A stretch of DNA of 64,000 nucleotides from CAXBDP01 sp963974465. Its GTDB lineage: Bacteria > Bacteroidota > Bacteroidia > Cytophagales > Cyclobacteriaceae. Position 1 is the first letter of the stretch; each line of letters begins with the position of its first letter. Positions 26,065 to 33,706 of this stretch are shown here, piece by piece. The stretch lies in the NCBI GenBank assembly GCA_049340005.1, contig JBMPIY010000002.1; one strand, written 5' to 3'. A program made the position numbers and the translations under genes. The notes under the pieces are model-generated. The model was not told where the DNA came from. It made no database searches and saw only the letters and a list, made by a program, of their open reading frames with translations.

Positions 26065-26104
26065 TTTATTATTTATTTTAGGATAAAAGAAAAGATTTCG
26101 AAAA

Positions 26105-26638
26105 TTATGATTCCCTTTCAGAAAGGGTTTTTACTAAGCCTGCCAACGTATGCTTACCGCTTTGAAGAGCAGAAATAACATTAGTTGCAGGAGATTGTAA
26201 TAGGCCAATGATTTCACCAATAAGCTCTTGTTTAGACTTAAGCTGACTAAGTGTCTTCAATTGGTCATCACCAACAAATACATCTCTATCAATAGAGGCA
26301 CCTTTCAACAAAGGCTTATCTTTACCAGACTTTTTACGATAATCGATTAAGATTTGAGCAGGAAGCTTACCATTCTCCTGAGAGAAAATAACACCTGAAA
26401 AACCTTTTAATACCTTATCAGAAAAATCTGTATAATCTGTGTCCATTTGTTCCAAAGCTTTGGCGATTAAAGTGTTTTTATACACTTTATACTCCACTCC
26501 TTTGTCAAAACACATTTTGCGGAAGTTATTGATTTTTGCTACTGAAAGACCACCCGCATCGGTAATATAGAAATGTCCATTTGACTGGAACTTTTCTACC
26601 AGGCCTTCAATTATCGCAGCTTTTTCTTCTTTCGTCAT
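26105..26638 (-). CDS. rplJ: 50S ribosomal protein L10
   Basis: L10 is the stalk base that binds L7/L12 dimers through its C-terminal helix. It is 177 residues (E. coli 165). It begins MTKEEKAAIIEGLVEKFQSNGHFYITDAGGLSVAKINNFRKMCFDKGVEYKVYKNTL, which is the rRNA-binding globular domain. Only 2 bases separate it from rplA. The long L10-binding leader that regulates E. coli rplJ therefore has no room here, and control must act elsewhere. Confidence 0.97.
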   Translation of the reverse strand: MTKEEKAAIIEGLVEKFQSNGHFYITDAGGLSVAKINNFRKMCFDKGVEYKVYKNTLIAKALEQMDTDYTDFSDKVLKGFSGVIFSQENGKLPAQILIDYRKKSGKDKPLLKGASIDRDVFVGDDQLKTLSQLKSKQELIGEIIGLLQSPATNVISALQSGKHTLAGLVKTLSERES

Positions 26639-26640
26639 GA

Positions 26641-27339
26641 TTACACTCCTGGGATACCGTTCTTATCAATATTAATTCCCGGACTCATTGTGCTAGACAA
26701 TGAAATACTACGGAAGTAAGTTCCTTTTGATGAAGCAGGCTTTAACCTTGAAATAGTTAAAATCATTTCTTCAGCATTTTTCTTGATTTGCTCAGGGCCG
26801 AAAGAAACTCTACCAATGCTGGCATGAATAATTCCGAACTTGTCCACTTTAAAATCAATTTTACCAGATTTTACTTCCTGTACAGCCTTTGCGACATCCA
26901 GTGTTACAGTACCGGCTTTCGGATTTGGCATTAGACCTCTTGGACCTAAAACCCTACCAAGCTTACCAACTTTTGCCATTACTGTAGGCATGGTAATGAT
27001 AACATCGATATCAGTCCATCCGCCTTCAATTTTAGCAATATAGTCGTCAAGCCCTACGTGATCAGCACCTGCTTGCTTTGCCTCTTCTTCCTTGTCAGGC
27101 GTACACAATACTAATACACGAACTTCGCGACCAGTACCATGTGGCAATGCTACAACACCTCTTACCATTTGATCAGCTTTACGAGGATCAACACCCAAAC
27201 GAATGTCAATATCTACAGATGAATCAAATTTAGTATTGGTAATTTCCTTCACCAGGGAAGCGGCCTCTTCCAGCGAATAGGCCTGGGAAGGGTTGTATTT
27301 TTCTAGTGCAGCTTTTCTGTTTTTTGTTAGCTTACCCAT
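26641..27339 (-). CDS. rplA: 50S ribosomal protein L1
   Basis: L1 forms the mobile stalk that moves deacylated tRNA out of the E site. It is 232 residues (E. coli 234). Typical blocks are TKFDSSVDIDIRLGVDPRKADQMVRGVVALPHGTG, GKLGRVLGPRGLMPNPKAGTVT and the C-terminal KGTYFRSISLSSTMSPGINID. It lies between rplK (13-base gap) and rplJ (2-base gap). Confidence 0.98.
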   Translation of the reverse strand: MGKLTKNRKAALEKYNPSQAYSLEEAASLVKEITNTKFDSSVDIDIRLGVDPRKADQMVRGVVALPHGTGREVRVLVLCTPDKEEEAKQAGADHVGLDDYIAKIEGGWTDIDVIITMPTVMAKVGKLGRVLGPRGLMPNPKAGTVTLDVAKAVQEVKSGKIDFKVDKFGIIHASIGRVSFGPEQIKKNAEEMILTISRLKPASSKGTYFRSISLSSTMSPGINIDKNGIPGV

Positions 27340-27352
27340 TATTTCTTCTTAT

Positions 27353-27796
27353 TTAATTGTCCCAAGGTGCAGCACCTGTTACGGTGATACCTAAACTACG
27401 GGCTGTACCAGCTACCATTTTCATGGCAGATTCAATTTTGAAGGCATTTAAATCAGGCATTTTCGTCTCAGCGATTGTTTTTACCTGATCCCATGTGATA
27501 CTACCCACCTTTTTTCTGTTCGGCTCTTCTGATCCTTTTTTAGCTTTAGCAGCCTCAAGAACCAAAACAGCAGCTGGAGGAGTTTTTACAACAAATTCAA
27601 AACTCTTGTCAGAATAGATGGTTACCAAAACAGGGCAAACTTGACCCATCTTTTCTTGGGTTCTTGCATTGAACTGCTTACAGAATTCCATAATGTTCAA
27701 TCCTTTCGAACCCAAGGCAGGACCAATCGGAGGCGCAGGGTTGGCTTGGCCACCCTTAACCTGTAATTTCAAATATCCAGTTATTTCTTTAGCCAT
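27353..27796 (-). CDS. rplK: 50S ribosomal protein L11
   Basis: L11 is at the GTPase-associated centre with the thiostrepton-binding rRNA and, in other bacteria, is needed for RelA activation. It is 147 residues (E. coli 142). It begins MAKEITGYLKLQVKGGQANPAPPIGPALGSKGLNIMEFCKQFNA, whose PAPPIGPALG turn is diagnostic. It ends MKMVAGTARSLGITVTG. It follows nusG by 3 bases. Confidence 0.98.
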   Translation of the reverse strand: MAKEITGYLKLQVKGGQANPAPPIGPALGSKGLNIMEFCKQFNARTQEKMGQVCPVLVTIYSDKSFEFVVKTPPAAVLVLEAAKAKKGSEEPNRKKVGSITWDQVKTIAETKMPDLNAFKIESAMKMVAGTARSLGITVTGAAPWDN

Positions 27797-27799
27797 CTG

Positions 27800-28354
27800 C
27801 TAGTCAACTTTTTCTACTTGCATGTAATTAAGTTCAACAGGTGTGTTCCTGCCGAAGATTTTAACCATTACGTTTAGTTTACGCTTCTCATGGAAGACTT
27901 CTTCCACAGTTCCCGTAAACCCACTAAATGGCCCATCCATAACTTTAACCGATTCTCCTACGATAAACGGCGTGCTATGTGTCACTTCTTCTTCATCTAT
28001 TTCATCAACCTTACCGAAAATCCTGTTTATCTCATTTTGGCGTAAAGCAACGGGAGTCTTTGAAGTTCCAGTGCCCGAACCAAGGAAGCCAATGATACCA
28101 GGAATACTTGTAACAGTGTGGTAAGCTTCACCATGTGTGAGGTCCGCTTGGACCATCATATAACCAGGGAAAAAGTTTTTTTCACGTACACGTTTTTTTC
28201 CGTTACGCATTTCATATACCTTTTCCGATGGTATCATTACCTGCGGAATGAATTCTTCCAATGATTGACGAGCAATTTCATTTTCAAGATAAGTCTTTGC
28301 TTTCTTTTCTTGGCCACTTACTACTCTTACTACATACCAGTTAGTTTCACTCAT
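27800..28354 (-). CDS. nusG: Transcription termination/antitermination factor NusG
   Basis: NusG binds RNA polymerase and links it to Rho or to the ribosome. It is 184 residues (E. coli 181). The N-terminal NGN domain has NWYVVRVVSGQEKKAKTYLE and NFFPGYMMVQADLTHGEAYHTVTSIPGIIGFLG. The C-terminal KOW domain has GESVKVMDGPFSGFTGTVEEV near residues 130-150. It lies between secE (15-base gap) and rplK (3-base gap), a highly conserved arrangement. Confidence 0.98.
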   Translation of the reverse strand: MSETNWYVVRVVSGQEKKAKTYLENEIARQSLEEFIPQVMIPSEKVYEMRNGKKRVREKNFFPGYMMVQADLTHGEAYHTVTSIPGIIGFLGSGTGTSKTPVALRQNEINRIFGKVDEIDEEEVTHSTPFIVGESVKVMDGPFSGFTGTVEEVFHEKRKLNVMVKIFGRNTPVELNYMQVEKVD

Positions 28355-28369
28355 TCCAGCTAAATAATT

Positions 28370-28561
28370 TTAGAAGTTACGGTAAAACCAAGACATAACA
28401 TTTTCGAATCCCAAATCCATCACTCCAATAATTAGTGATATGATAAGAGAAGCAACCAAAACTAAAGCTGCACTACTTTGTAGGCTATTATAGTCAGGCC
28501 ATGTCACCTTATTCTTAAGCTCATCAATTGAGCCCATTATAAAATCTGTTAGTTTTACCAT
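28370..28561 (-). CDS. secE: Preprotein translocase subunit SecE
   Basis: SecE is the clamp subunit of the SecYEG translocon. It is the short 63-residue form with a single transmembrane helix near residues 30-55 (AALVLVASLIISLIIGVMDLGF). It is preceded by the amphipathic GSIDELKNKVTWPDYNSLQ, whose KVTWP is the family signature. E. coli SecE has three helices (127 residues), but the one-helix form is usual in most bacteria. It lies between tRNA-Trp and nusG. Confidence 0.96.
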   Translation of the reverse strand: MVKLTDFIMGSIDELKNKVTWPDYNSLQSSAALVLVASLIISLIIGVMDLGFENVMSWFYRNF

Positions 28562-28583
28562 AGTGATAAATTATCAATCTTAG

Positions 28584-28656
28584 CACGGGTGGAGAGACTC
28601 GAACTCCCAGCCAATGGTTTTGGAGACCACTACTCTACCAATTGAGCTACACCCGT
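28584..28656 (-). tRNA. tRNA-Trp (CCA anticodon)
   Basis: This 73-base cloverleaf has a 7-bp acceptor stem (ACGGGTG with CACCCGT), a D arm with GCTC...GAGT, and an anticodon loop CTCCAAA with anticodon CCA. The T arm loop is TTCGAGT, and the discriminator base is G. The CCA end is not encoded. It lies between tuf and secE, directly behind its own canonical promoter. Confidence 0.96.
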
Positions 28657-28674
28657 ATACAGCCAAAAGGACTG

Positions 28675-28704
28675 CAAAATTAGTGAATTTCAAGTAATAA
28701 ACAA
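28675..28704 (-). promoter_or_regulatory. Promoter of the tRNA-Trp-secE-nusG-rplKAJL-rpoBC unit
   Basis: On the minus strand TTG (28702-28704) is followed by exactly 19 bases and TAATTTTG (28675-28682), a perfect Bacteroidota-type promoter, then CAGTCC. It starts about 18 bases before the tRNA-Trp 5' end. Its -33 triplet touches the base of the tuf terminator stem, so termination and re-initiation are packed into about 60 bases. Confidence 0.85.
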
Positions 28705-28734
28705 GCGCGTTTCCGAAATTACTCAGAAACGCGC
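28705..28734 (-). terminator. Terminator-like hairpin after tuf
   Basis: A perfect 9-bp GC-rich stem (28705-28713 with 28726-28734) with a 12-base loop begins about 20 bases after the tuf stop. On the minus strand it is followed by TTGTTTATT, an interrupted T-rich tract. This makes it a likely, though not textbook, intrinsic terminator for the tRNA-tuf transcript. Confidence 0.65.
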
Positions 28735-28753
28735 CGTTTAATTTGATTTTATA

Positions 28754-29938
28754 TTATAGGATTTCAGTTACCTGACCTGCACCTACTGTACGTCCACCTT
28801 CGCGAATCGCAAAACGAAGACCTTTTTCCATTGCAATTGGGCTCAAAAGGTTAACTTCAATAGTTACGTTATCACCTGGCATTACCATTTCAACTCCTTC
28901 AGGAAGTTTGATTTCGCCAGTTACATCTGTTGTACGGAAGTAGAACTGAGGACGGTATTTGTTAAAGAATGGAGTGTGACGTCCACCTTCTTCTTTTGAA
29001 AGTACGTAAACTTCAGCTTTGAAGTGATCGTGAGGCTTAACAGAACCTGGCTTACAAATAACCATACCACGACGAATCATTGATTTCTCAATACCACGAA
29101 GCAATAGACCTACATTATCACCAGCTTCACCTCTATCTAATATCTTACGGAACATTTCAACTCCCGTAACAGTAGATTTAAGGTTTTCAGCACCCATACC
29201 TAAGATATCAACACCTTCACCAGAGTTAACGATACCTCTTTCGATTCTACCAGTAGCAACTGTACCACGACCAGTGATCGAGAACACGTCTTCTACAGGC
29301 ATTAGGAAAGGAAGATCAACTAGACGCTCTGGAAGAGGAATAAAGTTATCAACAGCTTCCATTAATTCAACTACTTTTTCTACCCACTCAGCTTCGCCAT
29401 TAAGCGCGCCAAGAGCAGAACCTTGAATTACAGGAATATCATCACCTGGGAAGTCATAGAATGAAAGAAGTTCACGGATTTCCATTTCAACAAGCTCAAG
29501 AAGCTCAGGATCATCCACAAGGTCAACTTTGTTCATAAACACAACAAGAGCTGGTACACCAACCTGACGAGCAAGAAGTATGTGCTCTCTAGTTTGTGGC
29601 ATTGGGCCATCAGTAGCTGCAACCACTAAGATTGCACCATCCATTTGAGCAGCACCAGTAACCATGTTCTTTACATAATCCGCGTGACCTGGACAGTCAA
29701 CGTGTGCATAGTGACGGTTAGCAGTAGTGTACTCAACGTGTGATGTATTAATAGTAATACCTCTTTCCTTCTCTTCAGGAGCATTGTCAATTGAAGAGAA
29801 ATCGCGCATTTGAGCAAAACCTTTTTCAGCCAACACTTTTGTAATTGCAGCTGTTAATGTAGTTTTTCCGTGATCAACGTGACCAATTGTTCCAATATTT
29901 ACGTGTGGTTTGGAACGGTCAAAGTTTTCTTTAGCCAT
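28754..29938 (-). CDS. tuf: Elongation factor Tu
   Basis: EF-Tu is the GTPase that delivers aminoacyl-tRNA to the ribosome. It is 394 residues. GHVDHGKT (G1) lies at residues 19-26, followed by DCPGHADYVKNMVTGAAQMDGAILVV (G3) and NKVDLVDDPELLELVE (G4). Domain II has TGRGTVATGRIERG. Domain III ends RFAIREGGRTVGAGQVTEIL. It is embedded among tRNA genes (Thr upstream, Trp downstream). It is the only tuf copy in the window, and the str operon here lacks one. Confidence 0.99.
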   Translation of the reverse strand: MAKENFDRSKPHVNIGTIGHVDHGKTTLTAAITKVLAEKGFAQMRDFSSIDNAPEEKERGITINTSHVEYTTANRHYAHVDCPGHADYVKNMVTGAAQMDGAILVVAATDGPMPQTREHILLARQVGVPALVVFMNKVDLVDDPELLELVEMEIRELLSFYDFPGDDIPVIQGSALGALNGEAEWVEKVVELMEAVDNFIPLPERLVDLPFLMPVEDVFSITGRGTVATGRIERGIVNSGEGVDILGMGAENLKSTVTGVEMFRKILDRGEAGDNVGLLLRGIEKSMIRRGMVICKPGSVKPHDHFKAEVYVLSKEEGGRHTPFFNKYRPQFYFRTTDVTGEIKLPEGVEMVMPGDNVTIEVNLLSPIAMEKGLRFAIREGGRTVGAGQVTEIL

Positions 29939-29997
29939 ATTTGAAAAGTCTCAGTTTAGATGAAAAATTATTCGTTTTTAAATTTCTCAATGCCTTG

Positions 29998-30069
29998 AGC
30001 CGATGACGGGAATTGAACCCGTGACCCCTTCCTTACCAAGGAAGTACTCTACCTCTGAGCTACATCGGC
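29998..30069 (-). tRNA. tRNA-Thr (GGT anticodon)
   Basis: This is a 72-base cloverleaf with acceptor stem GCCGATG/CATCGGC. The anticodon stem CTTCC/GGAAG encloses loop TTGGTAA, giving anticodon GGT. The T loop is TTCAATT and the discriminator is T. It lies 59 bases before tuf, equivalent to thrT in E. coli. Confidence 0.96.
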
Positions 30070-30133
30070 TTACACCAACTACTCGGGAACCGGTAAGTAT
30101 CATGGGTTACCCGCAATCCGCTTATATAAAAAG

Positions 30134-30206
30134 AGCGGGCGACGAGGTTCGAACCCGCGACCTGCAGCTTGGAAGGCTGCCGCTCTACCAGCTGAGCTAC
30201 ACCCGC
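30134..30206 (-). tRNA. tRNA-Gly (TCC anticodon)
   Basis: This is a 73-base cloverleaf with acceptor GCGGGTG/CGCCCGC (one G-T pair). The anticodon stem GCAGC/GCTGC encloses loop CTTCCAA, giving anticodon TCC. The T loop is TTCGAAC and the discriminator is T. It is the equivalent of glyT in the E. coli tufB operon. Confidence 0.96.
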
Positions 30207-30235
30207 TTTTTATAACATTAAACTCTTTCGAGTTG

Positions 30236-30318
30236 TGGGGAGAGTAGGATTCGAACCTACGAAGTCATAAGACAACGGATTTACAGTCCGTCCCAGTTGG
30301 CCGCTTTGGTATCTCCCC
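30236..30318 (-). tRNA. tRNA-Tyr (GTA anticodon)
   Basis: This 83-base tRNA has the long variable arm typical of bacterial tRNA-Tyr. The acceptor is GGGGAGA/TCTCCCC, the anticodon loop is CTGTAAA (anticodon GTA), the T loop is TTCGAAT and the discriminator is A. It is the first gene of the tRNA-tuf transcript, equivalent to tyrU in E. coli. Confidence 0.96.
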
Positions 30319-30370
30319 AAATTCTTCCTCTCAAACCTCTTTCGAACTAGGCCTTTTGAGAAAGGAAGTG

Positions 30371-30401
30371 CAAAATTAATGGCAATTTTCGTTTAATCAA
30401 A
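30371..30401 (-). promoter_or_regulatory. Promoter of the tRNA-Tyr-Gly-Thr-tuf unit
   Basis: On the minus strand TTTG (30398-30401) is followed by 19 bases and TAATTTTG (30371-30378), a full consensus match. It continues as CACTTCC, close to the CAGTCC at the other translation promoters. It lies 53 bases before the tRNA-Tyr 5' end. The remaining 150 bases up to the divergent gene at 30556 are AT-rich with no further feature I can support. Confidence 0.82.
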
Positions 30402-30555
30402 TTTTTCAAATAAAATATCTCCCTTTCTTTCATTTAGTTTTCAACATCTGCCTAATTTCTCGAAATTTCGATATTCTATACTCCATTACAATAGTATTTT
30501 CAATCATCCATCTTAATTTTACCCTTAATATTTTTTTGAACCTATCAACCCTATT

Positions 30556-31059
30556 ATGGAATATCAAGCAACTATAGACAAGAAATCATACCGCGTTCAA
30601 AGAGATGACTCTAATTTCACCATAGAAGACAAAGACTTCCCTTGGGATATATCTCGAATTTCAGATAGACATTTCCACATACTATTAAACAATGTCTCTT
30701 ACAATGCCGAAGTAGTTGAAATAAAGCGGGAGGAAAAATTAGTTTCTTTAAAGATTAACGGTCAAATCCTTGAAGTTGCCCTAAAAGACAAATTTGATCT
30801 GCTTCTAGATAAGATGGGACTAAGTGCAGTCAATTCTCAACAACTAAGCAAAATGAAAGCTCCAATGCCGGGTCTTATTCTGGATATAAAAGTAGCTCCA
30901 GGCGACAATGTAGCCAAAGGAGATCAGCTATTGGTATTGGAAGCAATGAAAATGGAAAATGTAATCAAATCTCCAGGTGAAGGTGTAGTCAAGGCCATAA
31001 TTGTGAAAAAAGGAGACAGCGTTGAGAAAAATCAAATCCTAATTGAATTCGAAAACTAA
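30556..31059 (+). CDS. Biotin carboxyl carrier protein (acyl-CoA carboxylase type)
   Basis: This is a 167-residue protein with a C-terminal biotinyl/lipoyl domain (residues about 97-167: KAPMPGLILDIKVAPGDNVAKGD, then VLEAMKMEN). Lys132 in the AMKM motif is the expected biotin attachment site. The N-terminal half resembles the linker domain of carrier proteins of acetyl/propionyl-CoA carboxylases or decarboxylases. The other carboxylase subunits are not adjacent, so the partner enzyme is unknown. It diverges from the tRNA-tuf promoter and precedes pyrH by 37 bases. A GCGGGAGG octamer lies at 30726-30733. Confidence 0.85.
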   Translation: MEYQATIDKKSYRVQRDDSNFTIEDKDFPWDISRISDRHFHILLNNVSYNAEVVEIKREEKLVSLKINGQILEVALKDKFDLLLDKMGLSAVNSQQLSKMKAPMPGLILDIKVAPGDNVAKGDQLLVLEAMKMENVIKSPGEGVVKAIIVKKGDSVEKNQILIEFEN

Positions 31060-31096
31060 CAAATAAACCCACATACCTTTTATATTTACCCCTTAT

Positions 31097-31804
31097 ATGA
31101 AATACAAAAGAATTTTGCTCAAGCTAAGTGGTGAAGCCCTGATGGGAACAAGACAGTTCGGCATTGACCCACAAAGACTTGAGCAATATGCCCAAGAAAT
31201 CAAAGAGATTAAAGATCTCGGAATCGAAATCGCTATTGTCATTGGCGGTGGAAATATCTTCCGAGGTGTAGATGCTGAGAAAAGTGGAATTGATAGAGTA
31301 CAGGGAGATTACATGGGCATGTTGGCTACAGTTATCAACTCAATGGCTATTCAAAGTTCACTCGAAAAACATGGCATGTTCACCAGATTAATGGCAGGCA
31401 TCAAAATGGAACAAGTTTGTGAGCCCTTTATTAGACGCAGAGCTGTAAGACATTTAGAAAAAGGGCGAATTGTTATTTTTGGAGCTGGCATTGGCAACCC
31501 GTATTTCACTACAGATTCAGCTGCTAGTTTGCGAGCGATTGAAATAGAAGCTGATGCTGTATTAAAAGGCACTAGAGTTGATGGAGTATATAGCGCCGAT
31601 CCAGAAAAAGACCCAAGCGCAATAAAATACTCTAATATTTCATTTCAAGAAGTATATGAAAAAGGCCTCAACGTAATGGACATGACGGCATTTACTCTTT
31701 GTCATGAAAACAATCTACCGATCATCGTTTTTGATATGAACAAATCGGGAAATCTAAAGAAACTTATACTGGGCGAAGAAATTGGAACGCTCATAACCGC
31801 ATAA
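31097..31804 (+). CDS. pyrH: UMP kinase
   Basis: UMP kinase phosphorylates UMP to UDP in pyrimidine nucleotide synthesis. This is a 235-residue amino-acid-kinase-fold protein. It begins KRILLKLSGEALMG, with GGGNIFRG at residues 50-57 and MLATVINSMAIQSSLE typical of the bacterial hexameric form. The late segments GAGIGNPYFTTDSAASLRAIEIEADAVLKGTRVDGVY and MDMTAFTLCHENNLPIIVFDM complete the signature. It precedes frr by 9 bases, a widely conserved pair. Confidence 0.98.
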   Translation: MKYKRILLKLSGEALMGTRQFGIDPQRLEQYAQEIKEIKDLGIEIAIVIGGGNIFRGVDAEKSGIDRVQGDYMGMLATVINSMAIQSSLEKHGMFTRLMAGIKMEQVCEPFIRRRAVRHLEKGRIVIFGAGIGNPYFTTDSAASLRAIEIEADAVLKGTRVDGVYSADPEKDPSAIKYSNISFQEVYEKGLNVMDMTAFTLCHENNLPIIVFDMNKSGNLKKLILGEEIGTLITA

Positions 31805-31813
31805 TAGAAAATC

Positions 31814-32374
31814 ATGGAAGAGATTCAATTATTTTTGGATGAAGCAAAAGAGCTCATGGAAAAAGCAGTTCAGCATACATCTTTGGAGCTTGGTAAAATC
31901 AGAGCTGGCAAGGCATCACCTTCAATGCTCGATGGACTCACCGTCAATTACTATGGCGTAACTACTGCCCTAAATCAAGCGTCATCTGTTACTGTGCCCG
32001 ATGCACGTACAGTATTGATCAAGCCTTGGGAAAAATCCTTGTTGAGCGAAATCGAAAGAGCAATTATTAATTCTGATTTAGGCTTAAGCCCACAAAACGA
32101 CGGAGAGGTCATTCGTCTAAACATTCCACCGCTTACTGAGGACAGAAGAAAGCAACTAGCCAAACAGGCTAAAATGGAAACTGAGAATGGCAAAATTAGC
32201 ATTAGAAATATCCGTAAAGACACAAATGAATCTTTGCGAAAATTGCAAAAAGAAGGTGCTTCTGAAGATGATGTGAAAAGAGCAGAAGATACCGTGCAGC
32301 AACTTACTGATAAGTTTATCGGAAAATGCGATGAAGCCTACACTAAGAAAGAAGCTGAAATTATGACTGTTTAA
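31814..32374 (+). CDS. frr: Ribosome recycling factor
   Basis: RRF splits post-termination ribosomes together with EF-G. It is 186 residues, the normal length. It contains LGKIRAGKASPSMLDGLTVNYYG, the hinge region TVLIKPWEKSLLSEIERAI, NSDLGLSPQNDGEVIRLNIPPLTEDRRKQLAK and the C-terminal helix with VQQLTDKFIGKCDEAYTKKEAEIM. It follows pyrH by 9 bases and is closed by an intrinsic terminator at 32401-32426. Confidence 0.98.
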   Translation: MEEIQLFLDEAKELMEKAVQHTSLELGKIRAGKASPSMLDGLTVNYYGVTTALNQASSVTVPDARTVLIKPWEKSLLSEIERAIINSDLGLSPQNDGEVIRLNIPPLTEDRRKQLAKQAKMETENGKISIRNIRKDTNESLRKLQKEGASEDDVKRAEDTVQQLTDKFIGKCDEAYTKKEAEIMTV

Positions 32375-32400
32375 AAACCTGTCTAAATAAATATCAAATG

Positions 32401-32426
32401 GGTGCCTCTTAAGGGCACCTTTTTTT
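32401..32426 (+). terminator. Intrinsic terminator after frr
   Basis: GGTGCC (32401-32406) and GGCACC (32414-32419) form a 6-bp GC-rich stem with a 7-base loop. It is followed directly by seven Ts (32420-32426). It begins 27 bases after the frr stop and should end the pyrH-frr transcript before the convergent nadD gene. Confidence 0.92.
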
Positions 32427-32492
32427 GTGCTTTTTTGCCCAAGCTATTTCAGCTATGGATATTGATTATTTCCAAATCGGTAATATTCAAAA

Positions 32493-32500
32493 GCGGGAGG
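32493..32500 (+). repeat. Intergenic GCGGGAGG octamer (frr/nadD spacer)
   Basis: An exact copy of the iterated octamer lies in the convergent spacer between frr and nadD, after the frr terminator. Because it is outside any gene, codon or protein constraint cannot explain it. Confidence 0.9.
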
Positions 32501-32526
32501 AAAATACTGAGAAAACAAAATTTAGC

Positions 32527-33099
32527 TTAATTGTATAACCCTTTTCCCACAATATAATCAATTACCGAATTTGGCAATAGATATTTTGGACTGCGGTTTT
32601 TCTTAAATAGTTTACGGATAAACGTTGCTGAGATATTGAATTGAGGGGACTCCACTCTATGGACATTGGGATGTTCCAGCAACTCTGATTTTTTAGAACC
32701 TGGGCGGGGGTATACAATTAGCCCATACTGATTGAGGATGGTTTCATGGTTCTTCCATTGAGGGAAATTTACCAGATTATCCTCTCCCATTATTACTTGG
32801 AAGTGATGATTTGGATATCGGTCGCTAAGCCATGCTAGGGTATCACTTGTATAACTCGGTCTAGGCATGTGGAATTCAATATCACTTGCACGAAATTTCC
32901 AGTGATCCTCGATGGCCAGCTCCACCATTCGAAGTCTATCAAATTCATGTGCCAATTGCTTACTTGCTTTGAAGGGATTCTGCGGAGAAACTACAAACCA
33001 CAGCTCATCCAATTTGGCTTCCTCTAATATCACATTTGCGATAATCAGGTGCCCAACGTGAATGGGATTGAAAGAACCAAAAAAAAGGCCTACTTTCAT
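32527..33099 (-). CDS. nadD: Nicotinate-nucleotide adenylyltransferase
   Basis: NadD converts nicotinate mononucleotide and ATP to deamido-NAD in NAD biosynthesis. It is 190 residues. The nucleotidyltransferase fold opens with MKVGLFFGSFNPIHVGHL, where HVGH (residues 14-17) binds the ATP phosphates. The second signature ISATFIRKLF lies near the C-terminus. Its ATG overlaps the gmk stop by 4 bases, so the pair is probably translationally coupled. Confidence 0.96.
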   Translation of the reverse strand: MKVGLFFGSFNPIHVGHLIIANVILEEAKLDELWFVVSPQNPFKASKQLAHEFDRLRMVELAIEDHWKFRASDIEFHMPRPSYTSDTLAWLSDRYPNHHFQVIMGEDNLVNFPQWKNHETILNQYGLIVYPRPGSKKSELLEHPNVHRVESPQFNISATFIRKLFKKNRSPKYLLPNSVIDYIVGKGLYN

Positions 33100-33668
33100 T
33101 TTTTGAGGAAGTCTTCTACCAATTGCTTGGCACGATTTACTGAACTTTCCAGATCGTCATTGAGTAAAATTACATCGAATTTATTGGCAAAGCCCATTTC
33201 AAACTCGGCTTTATAAATTCTCCTCGACAAGCTCTCAGGCGATTCGGTTCCACGATCGGTAAGTCGCTCTTTCAAAACTTCCATTGATGGCACTTTCACG
33301 AAAACTGCCAGCGCTTTGTCGCCAAAGTACTTCTTGAGGTTGAGGGCTCCTTTTACATCCACGTCAAATATCACATGGCGGCCTTCAGACCAAATTCGCT
33401 CTATTTCAGATTTGAGAGTACCGTAATAATTTCCTTCGTACACTTCCTCCCATTCCACAAATTCATCCCGATCAATTTTTTGTTTGAATTCGTCTTTGCT
33501 GAGGAAATAATAATCTTTGCCATTTTGCTCCATCCTCCCGCGTCGATCGCGAGTACTAGCCGAAATGGAAAATCCTAGTGTAGGAAAGGCTTCCAATAAA
33601 TGCTTTACGATGGTTGTTTTTCCCGACCCAGAAGGTGCGGCGAATATGAAGGCTTTTCCTTCCGGCAT
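33096..33668 (-). CDS. gmk: Guanylate kinase
   Basis: Guanylate kinase phosphorylates GMP to GDP. It is 190 residues. The P-loop APSGSGKT lies at residues 11-18. The GMP-binding region has SASTRDRRGRMEQNGKDYYFLSKDEF and EWEEVYEGNYYGTLKSEIE. The lid region is RGTESPESLSRRIYKAEFEMGFA. The more usual TTRxPRxGE segment is degenerate here (STRDRRGRME), as in some relatives. A GCGGGAGG octamer (33534-33541) encodes part of this RRGRM stretch. It lies between the anti-sigma gene and nadD. Confidence 0.95.
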   Translation of the reverse strand: MPEGKAFIFAAPSGSGKTTIVKHLLEAFPTLGFSISASTRDRRGRMEQNGKDYYFLSKDEFKQKIDRDEFVEWEEVYEGNYYGTLKSEIERIWSEGRHVIFDVDVKGALNLKKYFGDKALAVFVKVPSMEVLKERLTDRGTESPESLSRRIYKAEFEMGFANKFDVILLNDDLESSVNRAKQLVEDFLKK

Positions 33669-33706
33669 AATGTAAGAGGCTTGGGTTTAAGAAAAATCCG
33701 AAACTA

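Noticed and set aside
28866..29938. Frameshifts, stop codons or resistance changes in tuf, rpoB, rpsL or rpsE
   Set aside because: All frames are intact and the usual kirromycin, rifampicin, streptomycin and spectinomycin positions appear wild type as far as can be read by eye.
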